From Klebsiella sp. BIGb0138 (lineage in GTDB: Bacteria > Pseudomonadota > Gammaproteobacteria > Enterobacterales > Enterobacteriaceae): a stretch of 64,000 bases of DNA. The stretch lies in the NCBI RefSeq assembly GCF_004342285.1, contig NZ_SMCV01000001.1, forward strand, positions 434,001-498,000, read 5' to 3'. The number at the start of each line of letters is the position of its first letter. Position 1 is the stretch's first letter. Below the pieces are notes generated by a model that was not told the origin of the DNA, made no database searches, and worked only from the letters and a program-made list of their open reading frames with translations. Both the position numbers and the translations under genes were made by a program. Below are positions 8,182 to 18,074 of this stretch, one piece after another.

Positions 8182-10788
8182 TTATGCATAGTGCAGAGTA
8201 TCAACCAACTGTTGGTGCGTCTGACCATTCAGATAAACAACTGTGTCATTCGCATCCAAAGTATGATCGTTGTTGTTATCAATAATCAGGTAGTTACTTG
8301 CCTCATGGGAGTTATCAGCCCAGACGACGGATGCGAGTCCAACTTTAGAGGTCAGATCGCCATTATTGCCAATACCGAGAATTTGCCCCAGTAGGCCAAC
8401 GACACCACCAACAATACCAGTAACCAAGGTACCTAACAAAGACTCGACCACATCCGTAGCTCGGGTACCATAATCAGCGATAGCTGTGTGCGAAGTATCA
8501 TTATTGATTGTCAAACCGGAGGCAGTATCAAAAATGGTATCTTTACCACTGTTAAAGTCGGAGATGGTCACCCCAGAATTAATGGTGCTCGATTTCAGCT
8601 GATACAGGTTTTCGCCGGTTCCCCCTGTAACAACCGTGTTACCAACAACATTGAAGGAATCAGCAACTGAAGTTCCTTCAACACTCAAATGGTAACCACC
8701 ATTTAATCCTAACAAATTAAGGATCGTGGTCGTTACGCCGCTGAGCGGTAAAGCATTCAACAACTGAACAAGAATACCATCACCAGTACCGCCAACATTG
8801 GATGTCAGGTTCAATCCGCCAGTATTAGTAGAAGCATTAATATCATGGACGTTGCTATACCCTGTACCGACCGTCAGATTCAGAGCATGGTCGCCAGTCA
8901 CATTGATAGTTTGTACCTGTGTATTCGCGCCTGTTAGTGACAGAACATTGTCAAAATTGCCTGTCCCACCAGAGCCAATGTTTACTGTAGACAGCGCAGT
9001 TCCACCAAGCAAACTACTACTGCTGATCAACGAGAGAGAGCCAGCATTGATGTCAGAATCACTGGTTGCAGTGAAGTTGACATCAAAATGATTAGTTGCG
9101 TTTTGCAGGAAAGTGATATCCACGCTGCTAGCAGCAGTTGCATTACCCGTGACTTCCAGTTGTGCTGAGTTGCCACCAGCGGCATTAATTACATGCACCT
9201 GGTCGGCAAGGCCAGACAGGACAAAGCCCTGGGAACCAATGGTTGATGTTGCTGCCTGTACAACGTTGTTAGTCAGACCAGTAGTACTAGACTCGGATAC
9301 CGCATTACCCGTCAGAATACCAAAGTCGAAGGTGTGGTTCGCGGCGGTAGAACCTGAACTTACTGTCGCCTTGCCAATATATCCGGCCAGATCCAGTTTT
9401 TCAAAGTTGGTGAACTGAGAAGTGTTGGTGCTGATAGTTGCTGTACGGGTAACGGCGTTACCTGACATCACAACGTTTTTAGTGATTAAATTAGCGGAAA
9501 TTGTATCAACGCCATCACCGCCATTGGCCGTAATAGCAGTAGATACCGTGTTTGCTCCGTTAGAAACTCCATTGCCCAACCATTTCAGCGAATCATTACC
9601 CGTTCCCAGGTTGAATTTACCGGTAGCTGAAGCAACAACCGCATCAGTGGTTAACAGTACCTTATCTGCACCAGAACTGGCGTTTAACGTGATGCTACCG
9701 TTGTCGACTGTGATATTAACGCCAGGATTCACGCCATTATCAGAGAGGTTAACGGTTGCCGCACTGCCACCACCAATCTCAAGATTAGCCAGATGATCGG
9801 CAAATTTTAAATTGACGGTTGTTGCCGCGTTAGCATTGAGCTGAACATTAGTCAGAACGGCCGTTTCAGCATTGCTAATTTGATGACTAGCGTTTGTGTT
9901 GACAGTGCCAGTAGCATTGCCGCCGCCTGGTGTTGCGGTCAGGATGGCACCTGTTTTGTAGAGCAAACTGGTACCAATCGCATTTTCAAAAGCATGAAGA
10001 CTTGAAACCGTGATGTTATCAGTTGCCGTAGAGTTTCTAAGATCATTGATAATAGCTTGAGCAATTGCAGTTTTATCAGTACCTAAAGCTCCATAAGTTG
10101 CCAACGCAGTGCTATTCGCATCGACACCATAAACTGCTTTATAAATATAATTAATATAATTATCACCAGTCAAATTACCACCTTTTGACTGTACTTCGGA
10201 AGAACTAAGCAGTCTTCCAAGAAGAAAATCAAATGTTTTCCCTTGTTGAACCAACACATTGCTCCAAAAACCTAGACCTGTCATATCAGCGGAACGACCG
10301 GCCAAAGTCAGAAAAGAAGCTGCAACTTGCTCTTTGGATGATAATGCATTACTCCAACTGTTCCACGTACTAGTACCATAATCCTGAAACAATACCTTAT
10401 TGAGTGCGGCATCATAAGTTTGTTGAGCGGTAAGGGTAGTTGCATCAAATCCATTATAATTCAATAGGGTATTAATTGCATTTGCAACTGCACTGTTTAA
10501 GTTTCCAGCATCCAAGGAGGTCTGTAGTTCTATGTCACTGGGCGTACTACCATATATTTTGGTGTAAACATCTTTTAAAATATCAAGGTCTGACTTGCCA
10601 GCATATAATGTTTGCCCTGCAGATGAGTTAATCAAACTATCAATGTAGCTTTCCTCCGTAAGAGTTCCTGCACGAAATTGCCCAGCAATAGAGTCAAAGG
10701 CAGTAGCAGTAGTATAAGTATCCTTCCCTAAAATGGCATATTGAATTGCAGCAACTTCTTTCTGTGTGAGTAAAACCTGAGCAACCAT
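8182..10788 (-). CDS. S-layer/RTX-like secreted surface protein, DUF4214-like N-terminus
   Basis: A large protein of 868 residues with no cysteine and no N-terminal signal peptide, rich in Thr, Ser, Asn and Gly, as expected for a type I secretion substrate. Residues about 55-200 are helical and resemble DUF4214 repeats (GRSADMTGLGFWSNVL at 164-179). The middle is a long beta-rich region with two RTX-type nonapeptides, LGTGNDSLK (394-402) and GGDGVDTIS (423-431). Residues 837-848 (DNNNDHTLDAND) form an EF-hand/dockerin-type calcium loop with acidic or polar ligands at 1, 3, 5, 7, 9 and 12. The segment LLGTLVTGIVGGVVGLLGQI shortly before it is strongly hydrophobic. The start at 10788 has AGAGGG seven bases upstream; the ORF start at 10812 has none. 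Gene order recalls Serratia slaA upstream of lipBCD. An adhesin function is also possible. Confidence 0.78.
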   Translation of the reverse strand: MVAQVLLTQKEVAAIQYAILGKDTYTTATAFDSIAGQFRAGTLTEESYIDSLINSSAGQTLYAGKSDLDILKDVYTKIYGSTPSDIELQTSLDAGNLNSAVANAINTLLNYNGFDATTLTAQQTYDAALNKVLFQDYGTSTWNSWSNALSSKEQVAASFLTLAGRSADMTGLGFWSNVLVQQGKTFDFLLGRLLSSSEVQSKGGNLTGDNYINYIYKAVYGVDANSTALATYGALGTDKTAIAQAIINDLRNSTATDNITVSSLHAFENAIGTSLLYKTGAILTATPGGGNATGTVNTNASHQISNAETAVLTNVQLNANAATTVNLKFADHLANLEIGGGSAATVNLSDNGVNPGVNITVDNGSITLNASSGADKVLLTTDAVVASATGKFNLGTGNDSLKWLGNGVSNGANTVSTAITANGGDGVDTISANLITKNVVMSGNAVTRTATISTNTSQFTNFEKLDLAGYIGKATVSSGSTAANHTFDFGILTGNAVSESSTTGLTNNVVQAATSTIGSQGFVLSGLADQVHVINAAGGNSAQLEVTGNATAASSVDITFLQNATNHFDVNFTATSDSDINAGSLSLISSSSLLGGTALSTVNIGSGGTGNFDNVLSLTGANTQVQTINVTGDHALNLTVGTGYSNVHDINASTNTGGLNLTSNVGGTGDGILVQLLNALPLSGVTTTILNLLGLNGGYHLSVEGTSVADSFNVVGNTVVTGGTGENLYQLKSSTINSGVTISDFNSGKDTIFDTASGLTINNDTSHTAIADYGTRATDVVESLLGTLVTGIVGGVVGLLGQILGIGNNGDLTSKVGLASVVWADNSHEASNYLIIDNNNDHTLDANDTVVYLNGQTHQQLVDTLHYA

Positions 10789-12830
10789 TTTTAAACCCTC
10801 TCTTTTGAGCACTCCTGACTCAACCCGTACGACAAGTTAAGCATGGGGGCTAGTGCAAAAACACTTGCCGCACAATAAGAAATAGCTGTAAGTTACATCT
10901 CGTCAAACGAAAAGAAACAAAAAAGAACAAAAAAGCAACACAAGACAGACAATCAGAATAAAGAACCAAAAAAAAACAAAATGCAACATAAAAAACCAAA
11001 AAAACAACTCCATTTTATTATGGCAATATTTTAATGATGAACACATAACCATTATATCATTACTTATATATTTAAAATTCCAACTATAGAGATACATATA
11101 TCATACTACTAGCAATTTATTCCCCCCTTTGAATCTACGTTAATTTCATAAAAATCGCTCATAATTTATGATCCATATCACAACAACCTTCGAGTAATCT
11201 CTCATTTTAAATAGGCCTGTGAAATATATTTACAGCAGCCTCATCCAATGTGCACCATTATAACAAGCCTAGGCTATCACAAATAGTTCAGCTCAAGGAG
11301 CCACAAATATAAAAAAAGAGTAATTAACTCCATGGGAAAATAGCATCACACACAAAAATAGAACATCAGTTAATTTTAATCATAGTTTTGGAATCAGCTC
11401 AGCACAAAAAAAGAGTTCTTTTGCCACTCAAGCAACACTAAGTAATAAGAAAATGGGTAATCTCGGTTTGTTACGATAGGAAAAGTCCATTGTCACGACG
11501 TGCTAATCCCCGCTCATCGAGACTTTTCGAGATAAATTCACCACCATTATCCGCCTGAATACTTACCAATGAGCAGTTATCCAGCCCCGCAGAGCTTCCA
11601 TAATGCTGACCACATCATGACTCTTCAGTAATTTCCCGTTATAAAAGGACTTCCCCGCTTCTTTCCGCAGACTTCCTCCACACGGGTACCGATTTCGCCC
11701 TGTTTCTGCGAAAAGGCAACCTGTTCTTCATTTTCATGACGGATATGCCTCGCGGTGAAGTGAAAAAAAAGATTGGATACTTCGGTTTAGACTGGTCTCA
11801 TTTTAACGGGATGCGTACAAATAGACTTACTTCTATACTAAGTGGTAAAATGCTCTGATGGAAATTATTCTATATCAAGCAACCTTATTGCGGGCCAATG
11901 CGATTCACACCGGATAATGACATGGTGAACTTTCTCGGGGGATGTTAATTTTGATAAAGGAGAAATATATATCGGAATAAAAGAAATGAAGGTCTTTTTT
12001 TTCCACCAAAACAGATGTAGGTATACAACAGTATATGCTATTACAGTTAGCTCTCAACAACAATTTGAACAGACCACCTCTTTAGTTCAAACCGTAGATA
12101 CATTTCATCACTGTGAACCACGTTTGACGGAACAAAAAAATCCGCATTCATTATTGTCCACCCAAACACTCCCAGATAAAACGTATGAGTAATACGAAGT
12201 TATCTTAGGTACAGTTGGGACTCTAGACGGCAAAAAAACAGGGATGCAAGCCAGCCTTATCATCTTGCACGAAAAAATCGATGTTCCGTCACAAATTTTT
12301 AGTAAAGTCAACCATCTATATTGACAAAAAATACCAGTTAATCATGTTATAGTTAATAGCTTAGGCTATGGCAAACAACAAGCACAGCGGATATCACACC
12401 AAAGAGCACATAGGGTACCACTCATGGTACTGAATTTGTAATCACAACTTCAGGTGAGGATAAAGCCATACAATACATAGGGTAAATCCATAGTTTATCA
12501 ATCATCTATACTGATGTAATTTGTTGATGATTATTTAGCTGAATCCATGCAGGGACTTGCAGAGACAAAGCATAAAGTCCCACTATTACTCTACTCGTGA
12601 TACATTTTCCGCACTGCTCCCATAGCACAAAATCAAGCTAATACATTGATTATTATCATATTAATAATAACCTAATGTCTTGGTAACATCCCAAATGCAC
12701 TAGACCACCACAGAATTATCCGATTTCACATTGCATTACTTTACCTATTTGAGTATCTTCTTCATTATCGTCTATCAATGCTAGTATTGCGGAGCTGCTA
12801 TTAGCTACCGTCAAAAATCTTGGTATATAT
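10789..12830. other. long AT-rich non-coding region with IS debris
   Basis: There are about 2 kb without an intact gene. The part next to 10789 must hold the promoter and leader of the S-layer-like gene. At 11475-11765 there is transposase debris (listed separately). The short frames at 10903-11097 and 11986-12311 lack recognisable domains and convincing ribosome binding sites. The rest looks like decayed DNA upstream of the acyltransferase at 12831. Confidence 0.6.
11475..11765 (-). pseudogene. vestigial IS transposase, orfA and orfB fragments
   Basis: On the minus strand conceptual reading gives ENEEQVAFSQKQGEIGTRVEEVCGKK, in pieces typical of an IS3-type orfA helix-turn-helix (for example EEQVAFSQKQGEIGTRVEEV). 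It is followed by SHDVVSIMEALRGW and then QADNGGEFISKSLDERG, which is the DDE integrase core with the D-N-G-G/E-F motif. Most of the transposase between these parts is missing and frames shift, so this is a deleted, inactive IS copy. I cannot name the element. Confidence 0.6.
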
Positions 12831-13913
12831 ATGTCTACTCAAGAAAGAAGTGGTACAATCTTATGGGTAAATACGCTGAAAGGAGCTTGTATCCTTCTAG
12901 TTATTCTTCATCACTCGATAATAACCACGCTCATACCATCTATCGATTACTTGTCGAGTGGTGTTTTACCTGCAAAAATGTGGGAATTTTTCAATAAATC
13001 GGTATCGCCACTTAGGATGCCAGCATTTTTCTTTGTTTCAGGGCTTCTCGCATCAAGTTCGGTAGTGAAGAAAAAATGGGCGGACGTATTTACCAAAAAA
13101 GTATCTAACCTTGTCTATCTCTATATTTTATGGGGCATTTTACAGTGGTTGTTTATTAAGAAAATCATTACTGAGCCATTAGGAATGCAGTTATCTGACG
13201 CTCAAAATAGTGCATATGCCACTTCTCCCATTGATTTTTTTACATTTCTTTTCAAGGCATCGACTAGCTTATGGTATCTTTATGCCCTTGCAGGATACTT
13301 TTTTTTTACAAAGCTTTTTAACACCCAAAAATACCTCATTATAGTCATTGCGATAGTTTTAAATTATGTTTCAAGCCTCGGATTAATTGAAGGGTGGGGA
13401 TTAGTCAGTATTGCGCAAAATATGGTGTTTTTTGTAATTGGAGTTTATCTGAGTGAAATTATTATTGGATACAGTGAACTCAAAAAGAAAAACATAATAC
13501 CATGGATTTTTATAATCACACTAGCTCTAATAAATATAAAACTGGGAATTGGCAAAAATATATTTGTATGCGTAACCGCAATTATCTCCTCCATAATTAT
13601 ATGTAAATTCTTGAATAGTAACTTTAACATGTCATGGTTAAACTGGATCGGAAAAAACACGCTCCAAATTTATGTCATACATAGGATATTCGTAGAATTT
13701 TTTGGCATTACTTTCTTACATCTTGGGATCGATGATTATTGGTTCAAAAATACAACTTATTCATTAATATGGGGAGTAGCCTTTCCTATTATATCAGTTT
13801 TTCTGTATACCATACTTTCTCTATTCGTATGGAAACTATTGAATAATGGATTTGGGAAAGTATTATTTACTCACCCAAAACTAGTTATAAATAACGTTCA
13901 AAAGGTAGTGTAA
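12831..13913 (+). CDS. acyltransferase family 3 membrane protein
   Basis: A 360-residue multi-pass protein of the acyltransferase-3 family. The N-terminus reads WVNTLKGACILLVILHHS, with the conserved catalytic-region His, then LRMPAFFFVSGLLAS, the second family landmark. About ten hydrophobic segments follow. It stands alone on the plus strand between decayed IS DNA, has low GC like the other acyltransferases here, and ends in its own terminator. No glycosyltransferases adjoin it, so it may act on capsule, LPS or a glycan on the S-layer-like protein; none of these can be chosen from sequence. It is distinct in sequence from the copies at 2309, 17064 and 21699. Confidence 0.78.
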   Translation: MSTQERSGTILWVNTLKGACILLVILHHSIITTLIPSIDYLSSGVLPAKMWEFFNKSVSPLRMPAFFFVSGLLASSSVVKKKWADVFTKKVSNLVYLYILWGILQWLFIKKIITEPLGMQLSDAQNSAYATSPIDFFTFLFKASTSLWYLYALAGYFFFTKLFNTQKYLIIVIAIVLNYVSSLGLIEGWGLVSIAQNMVFFVIGVYLSEIIIGYSELKKKNIIPWIFIITLALINIKLGIGKNIFVCVTAIISSIIICKFLNSNFNMSWLNWIGKNTLQIYVIHRIFVEFFGITFLHLGIDDYWFKNTTYSLIWGVAFPIISVFLYTILSLFVWKLLNNGFGKVLFTHPKLVINNVQKVV

Positions 13914-13925
13914 ATTAAACATTCT

Positions 13926-13962
13926 AATACCGTGCACTATGTTATTAATAATGCACGGTATT
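13926..13962 (+). terminator. Rho-independent terminator of acyltransferase gene
   Basis: An 11-bp stem, AATACCGTGCA with TGCACGGTATT, begins 12 nt after the acyltransferase stop and is followed by ATTTTCG. The stem is perfect. Confidence 0.8.
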
Positions 13963-14331
13963 ATTTTCGCATCCAAATCTCAGTAAATTAATTCACACAA
14001 AAATATAGTTTATAACGTTTTATTATTGAGTATTTAACCTGCTTGCGCCGGCCCACGATTGGAATGGAAGTCTGTCTAGGTTGTCATTCGCTTGCGGGAA
14101 ACGAAAATGATTGTGGAATATTCTCCACATCGTCCCGGTAACATTTGTAAAATATTTTATCAAATCAAAAAAATGGCCTGGTTGATACTGAAGTAATAAC
14201 CGAGACTGCTTTTCTCATACATATAAGCGAAAAATTAGATCAGAAGCAGTCATGTAAGCATCCCGCTTAAACGAGCCATTCACTTTTAGAGATCTTACGA
14301 CATACTGATTATGTCCTCTGAGGAGATCGTT

Positions 14332-14596
14332 ATGCGCAAAGCCCGATTCACTGAGCACCAGATCATCGTCGTTCTGAAGTCTGTCGAAGCCGGACATACC
14401 CTCAAGGATGTCTGCCGCGAAGCGGGGATATCGGAGGCCTCGTACTATAACTGGAAAGCAAAGTACGGTGGGATGGACGCCTCCGATATAAAAAATGAAG
14501 GATCTTGAGGACGAAAATCGTCGACTCAAACAGATGTTTGCCGATCTCAGTCTGGAAAATCGTGCATTAAAAGACGTCATAGAAAAAACGCTTTAA
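14332..14596 (+). pseudogene. IS3-family orfA, frameshifted
   Basis: It starts MRKARFTEHQIIVVLKSVEA and contains the helix-turn-helix LKDVCREAGISEASYYNWKAKYGG in two short parts typical of IS3-group orfA. A shift in the A-run near 14490 ends the frame early (IKNEGS); the expected continuation MKDLEDENRRLKQMFADLSL is read in another frame to about 14596. GAGGAG lies upstream of the ATG at 14332. DNA-binding subunit, now broken. Confidence 0.8.
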
Positions 14597-14830
14597 AACC
14601 AGCGATAAAGCGTAAGCTCGTCAGCTATCTGAAAGAGATGTTTTCGATGAGCGTACGCCAGGCGTGCAGGATGTTATCGCTAAGCAGGACGGTCTATTTT
14701 TACCAGCCCTATACCCGACGCGATGAACCGGTGATCCAGACGCTGGCTGAGCTGGCGGAACGCTATCCACGATACGGTTTTAAGAAGCTGTTTCAATTGC
14801 TGCGAAGGCAGGGCAATACCTGGAACCACA

Positions 14831-15945
14831 TGCTGTAATCTTAATACGATCCCAGTCTGTGATATCCGAGGTGACTGCCGTGAAAACTTTCGTTGGAATT
14901 GATGTTTCTCACAATAAAACAAGCACTTGCGTGATAGACCATAACGGCAATAAAATTCGTATGGTTAACGTCGATACACATCCTGGGGTTGTCGCTAATT
15001 ATCTCTTTTCTGAAGGTTTTGATAAGTCAAAAGTCGGTCTGGAAACAGGGCCGCTTTGCGTATGGCTTTACCATTCACTCAAGAGTTTTGGCCTGGACAT
15101 TGATTGTGTCCACGCCAGGCACGTCCATGCCGCTTTGTCGATGCAGTTGAATAAAACCGAGCAAAATGATGCTTTTGGTATCGCCCGGCTGGTTCTTTCT
15201 GGATGGTATAAGCCGGTACATGTCAAAAACCTTGAATGCCATCAGCAAAGACTCATTCTGACCAGCCGGGAAAAATTGGTTCAACTCAGAGTTGCTGTCA
15301 CGAATCAGATCCGCGGGCTCCTGAAAACATTTGGAGTTGTTCTTCCTCTGGGGAAAAACAGTGTTTTTTGAGCGTGCTGTACTTGAGTCATCACCTTCCC
15401 TGGAAACCATTAAACCTGCAGTTATGATGCTGCTGGATACGTGGGAACATCTTTCTGGCCAGATAAGAAAATTTAATTATCTGCTGATAAACTTGCCCGA
15501 AACGATCCTGTGTGTCAGATATTACTGTCTGTTCCGGGAGTGGGCGTTCTGACGGCATTAAGCTTTAAAACATCAATTGATGACCCTTCGCGCTTCAGAC
15601 GTGTCAGTGATGCTGGCGCTTTCCTCGGCTTAACGCCCAAAAAGTACCAATACGGTGAGGTGGACAGGAATGGGGGAATTTCAAAACAGCGCAACAGAAT
15701 GACACGCACACTTATCTATGAAGCAGCATCCTGCTTGCTGACCCGCTATGGCAAGGATACAAGTCTGGCTATATGGGCAAATGAACTCAGGCACAGAATG
15801 GGCTACAAGAAAGTTATTGTTTCTTTGGCGAGAAAACTGACAACATTAATGCTGAGTATGTGGAAATCAGAGACTTTTTATAATGAACGGCTTAAAGCGG
15901 TAAATTGAGAAGTAAAAAATCATATCCTGATATTGACTGATTAGA
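14831..15945 (+). mobile_element. IS110-family insertion inside the IS3-type orfB
   Basis: About 1.1 kb inserted in orfB, bounded where the IS3 reading breaks (after WNH) and resumes (before RVQRIYC). It carries a single transposase of the IS110 type and I see no long terminal inverted repeats, as usual for that family. Boundaries are inferred from the interrupted reading and may be off by some bases. Confidence 0.7.
14880..15908 (+). pseudogene. IS110-family transposase with two frameshifts
   Basis: The N-terminal DEDD domain begins KTFVGIDVSHNKTSTCVID from a GTG at 14880 preceded by GAGGTG. The C-terminal half has LLSVPGVGVLTALSFKT and GAFLGLTPKKYQYGE, then GGISKQRNRMTRTLIYEA with the conserved late region. 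The frame is broken in the T-run near 15363, where removing one T restores reading, and again near 15490. The two shifts make it inactive unless they are sequencing errors in homopolymers. Confidence 0.8.
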
Positions 15946-16723
15946 CGATAAACGCGTTCAACGAATTTACTGCCTGCTGAAACTGAATTTTCGTCGTAAG
16001 GGAAAGCAGCGCCTGCCAGCCCGTAACCCTGCACCGCTGGCGACGCCGGAAGCGTTAAACTAGAGCTGATCTATCGATTTTATGCACGATGCGCTGGTCT
16101 GTGGCAAACGCTTCCGGACCTTCAATGTGGTGGATGATTTTAACCGTGAAGCGCTGGCGATGGAAATCGACCTGAATATCCCGGCCAGCGTGTCATCCGG
16201 GTCCTGGACAGGATCGTGGCAAACCACGGATACCCGCTGAAGATGCGGATGGACAACGGACCAGAACTGGTCTAACTGGCGTTGGAACAGTAGGCAGAAG
16301 AACACGGTGTGTTGCTGGAATTTATTAATCCGGGCAAGCCTACACTGAATGCTTTTATCGAGCGTTTTAACCGAACGTACCGGACAGAAATCCTGGATTT
16401 TTATGTGTTCAGGACACTGAATGAAGGCCGGGAGATTACGGAGCGTTGGCTAGGTGAATATAACAACGAGCGGCCTCATGAATCCCTGAATAACCTGATA
16501 CCGGAAGAGTACCGACTGATGGCGGAAAACCGGAAATCTCAAAAAGTGTGTGGAACTAAAATGGGTATGCTTACACCCATGCTGGAAAATCGCTGAAAGG
16601 TGAGGATGTTTTCAGGCTAATGGAAGCCTGCGGATCCTGGATCAGTAGGCGTATGTAGTGAGTGGCTAATTAAGGACACCTCGAAATGCTGTTAATGTTA
16701 AAACAGTGAACATGAGGTGATGT

Positions 16724-16816
16724 ATGACCAAAACTCGTCGGACCAAACGCACATTTTCTCCAAAGTTCAAACTCGAAGCTATCGAACGGGTTGTCAAATA
16801 TCAGCAAGATAAATGA
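16724..16816 (+). pseudogene. fragment of IS3-type orfA
   Basis: A 30-codon frame reading MTKTRRTKRTFSPKFKLEAI followed by ERVVKYQQDK resembles the first residues of an IS3-family orfA. It stops abruptly with no continuation. GAGGTGATGT precedes the ATG. It is a second, unrelated IS scrap next to the larger degraded element. Confidence 0.5.
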
Positions 16817-17063
16817 CGGACATGGTGATTTAAGCCATTCGGAATGCGATATAAACAAGAGGGTAAATAGTTATTACAACGCATACCACCCTCATACGAA
16901 CAATCGCGATTTATCGTCTTACTTGCATGAAGAGAAATGGAAACAGGTTATTCCGGCGTCTTGATTTTGTGAGCAACTACAAATTTTAACATACAAATGT
17001 AATCGGCCAATATCAATATATCAAAGGCTACACTGACCGAAACACTAATAAATAGACGACAAA

Positions 17064-18074
17064 CTACGAGCCTATAAGCATTCTAGAATATGTTGTAGTT
17101 CTTTTTACTATAACACAAAAAAAAGTTATCATCGTAATGATGACGGCAGTAATCAATAACGCCAAAAATATCCCTTCCATATTACTTATATCGTGATGTA
17201 AGTAACTTGCTATCGAATTACCCCCCCTTCTTACTACACCAATAAATATGCCATGAATAAAATAAATTGAGAAACTTACATCAGCCAAAACCGATATTAC
17301 CGCAGCAAGTCTATCATTTTTTATATCACGATCAAGGACTATGCATAAATACAAAAATAATGGAATTTTTGATACTACGGAATAGCTAGCATTAAGCCCT
17401 AAAACTATGCAAGAAGTAAGAGCCAATAAATAAATGAACAAGAATATATTTTTATAATCTTGCTTTATTAAACTGTCTTTTTTTGAGCAAATGAACATTC
17501 CAATAATATATACCGGTAAAAAATGGAAATAGGCTAAAAATGGATTTAAATTGTGTTCAGGACGAGAAGTAAAAATAATTACAATTACAGAAATACAAGC
17601 TGCGAAACCTAACCATGACTGATTTCTTGCAAGGATAGACAATGGTTTTGACGTTAAGAATATCAATGTCAATACAGGTATAAACCATAAAGGAGCCATT
17701 TGAGCACCAGTAGCATAGAAAAACAACATAATATACAGTGCAGAATGACTATATAATTCATCTAAATCCAACCATGGGTGATCGGATTTTAATTTCAATG
17801 CAAAGATCAATATAACTGGGAACGATATAATAAAATAGGGGATAAGAACATTTTTTAATTTATTAATAAAGAATTTTTTTGGTTTATACTTATGAACCAA
17901 ATGCTGAAATAAAAAACCAGAGATCAAAACAAAAATAGCTGTCCATTCGGATAGAAAATAATAAAATATACGACCTGATAATGTTTCAGTATTTGTAAAT
18001 AAATTAAAGTGAATTGCAACGATAAAGAAAGCTGCTATTCCTCTTAGATAATGGATATAGGAAATCTTGCCCAT
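17064..18074 (-). CDS. acyltransferase family 3 membrane protein
   Basis: A 336-residue multi-pass membrane protein. It begins MGKISYIHYLRGIAAFFIVA followed by IHFN, where the His is the conserved one, then EWTAIFVLISGFLFQHLVHK, both landmarks of acyltransferase family 3. About ten hydrophobic segments are present. It is very AT-rich. It stands between IS debris and ugd on the same strand as the capsule genes but separated from ugd by 630 bp and a terminator, so it needs its own promoter. Probable role: O-acetylation of a surface glycan; the substrate is unknown. Confidence 0.78.
   Translation of the reverse strand: MGKISYIHYLRGIAAFFIVAIHFNLFTNTETLSGRIFYYFLSEWTAIFVLISGFLFQHLVHKYKPKKFFINKLKNVLIPYFIISFPVILIFALKLKSDHPWLDLDELYSHSALYIMLFFYATGAQMAPLWFIPVLTLIFLTSKPLSILARNQSWLGFAACISVIVIIFTSRPEHNLNPFLAYFHFLPVYIIGMFICSKKDSLIKQDYKNIFLFIYLLALTSCIVLGLNASYSVVSKIPLFLYLCIVLDRDIKNDRLAAVISVLADVSFSIYFIHGIFIGVVRRGGNSIASYLHHDISNMEGIFLALLITAVIITMITFFCVIVKRTTTYSRMLIGS

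Larger units (their letters stand above)
14600..16596 (+). pseudogene. IS3-family orfB transposase, split by insertion
   Basis: The left part (to about 14830) reads SVRQACRMLSLSRTVYFYQP and ends at GNTWNH. The right part (from about 15950) resumes with RVQRIYCLLKLNFRRKGKQR, then IDFMHDALVCGKRFRTFNVV, then MDNGPELV, and finishes with NAFIERFNRTYRTEILDFYV and NERPHESLNNLIPEEYR. These are the DDE integrase core and C-terminal parts of an IS3-group transposase. Besides the 1.1-kb insertion there are internal stops near 16060 and 16275, so it is a dead gene. Confidence 0.8.
14200..16640 (+). mobile_element. IS3-family element, degraded and interrupted
   Basis: This carries orfA and orfB of an IS3-group element in the plus orientation. 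The orfB is split by an IS110-type insertion between about 14830 and 15945, after which its reading resumes. Both reading frames carry stops or shifts, so the element is inactive. The outer ends are approximate because I could not define the terminal inverted repeats. Most of the original transposase sequence can still be read once the insertion is removed. Confidence 0.7.

Noticed and set aside
8191-9796. Plus-strand open frames opposite the S-layer-like gene
   Set aside because: Shadows caused by its low-stop Thr/Ala/Asn codon use; no domain or ribosome binding site.
11986-12311. Two overlapping opposite-strand frames of about 67 residues
   Set aside because: No ribosome binding site or domain, and they lie in decayed IS-rich DNA.
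16817-16920. Further transposase-like words after the orfA fragment (YYNAYHPHTNN)
   Set aside because: Too short and out of frame with the fragment to support a feature.
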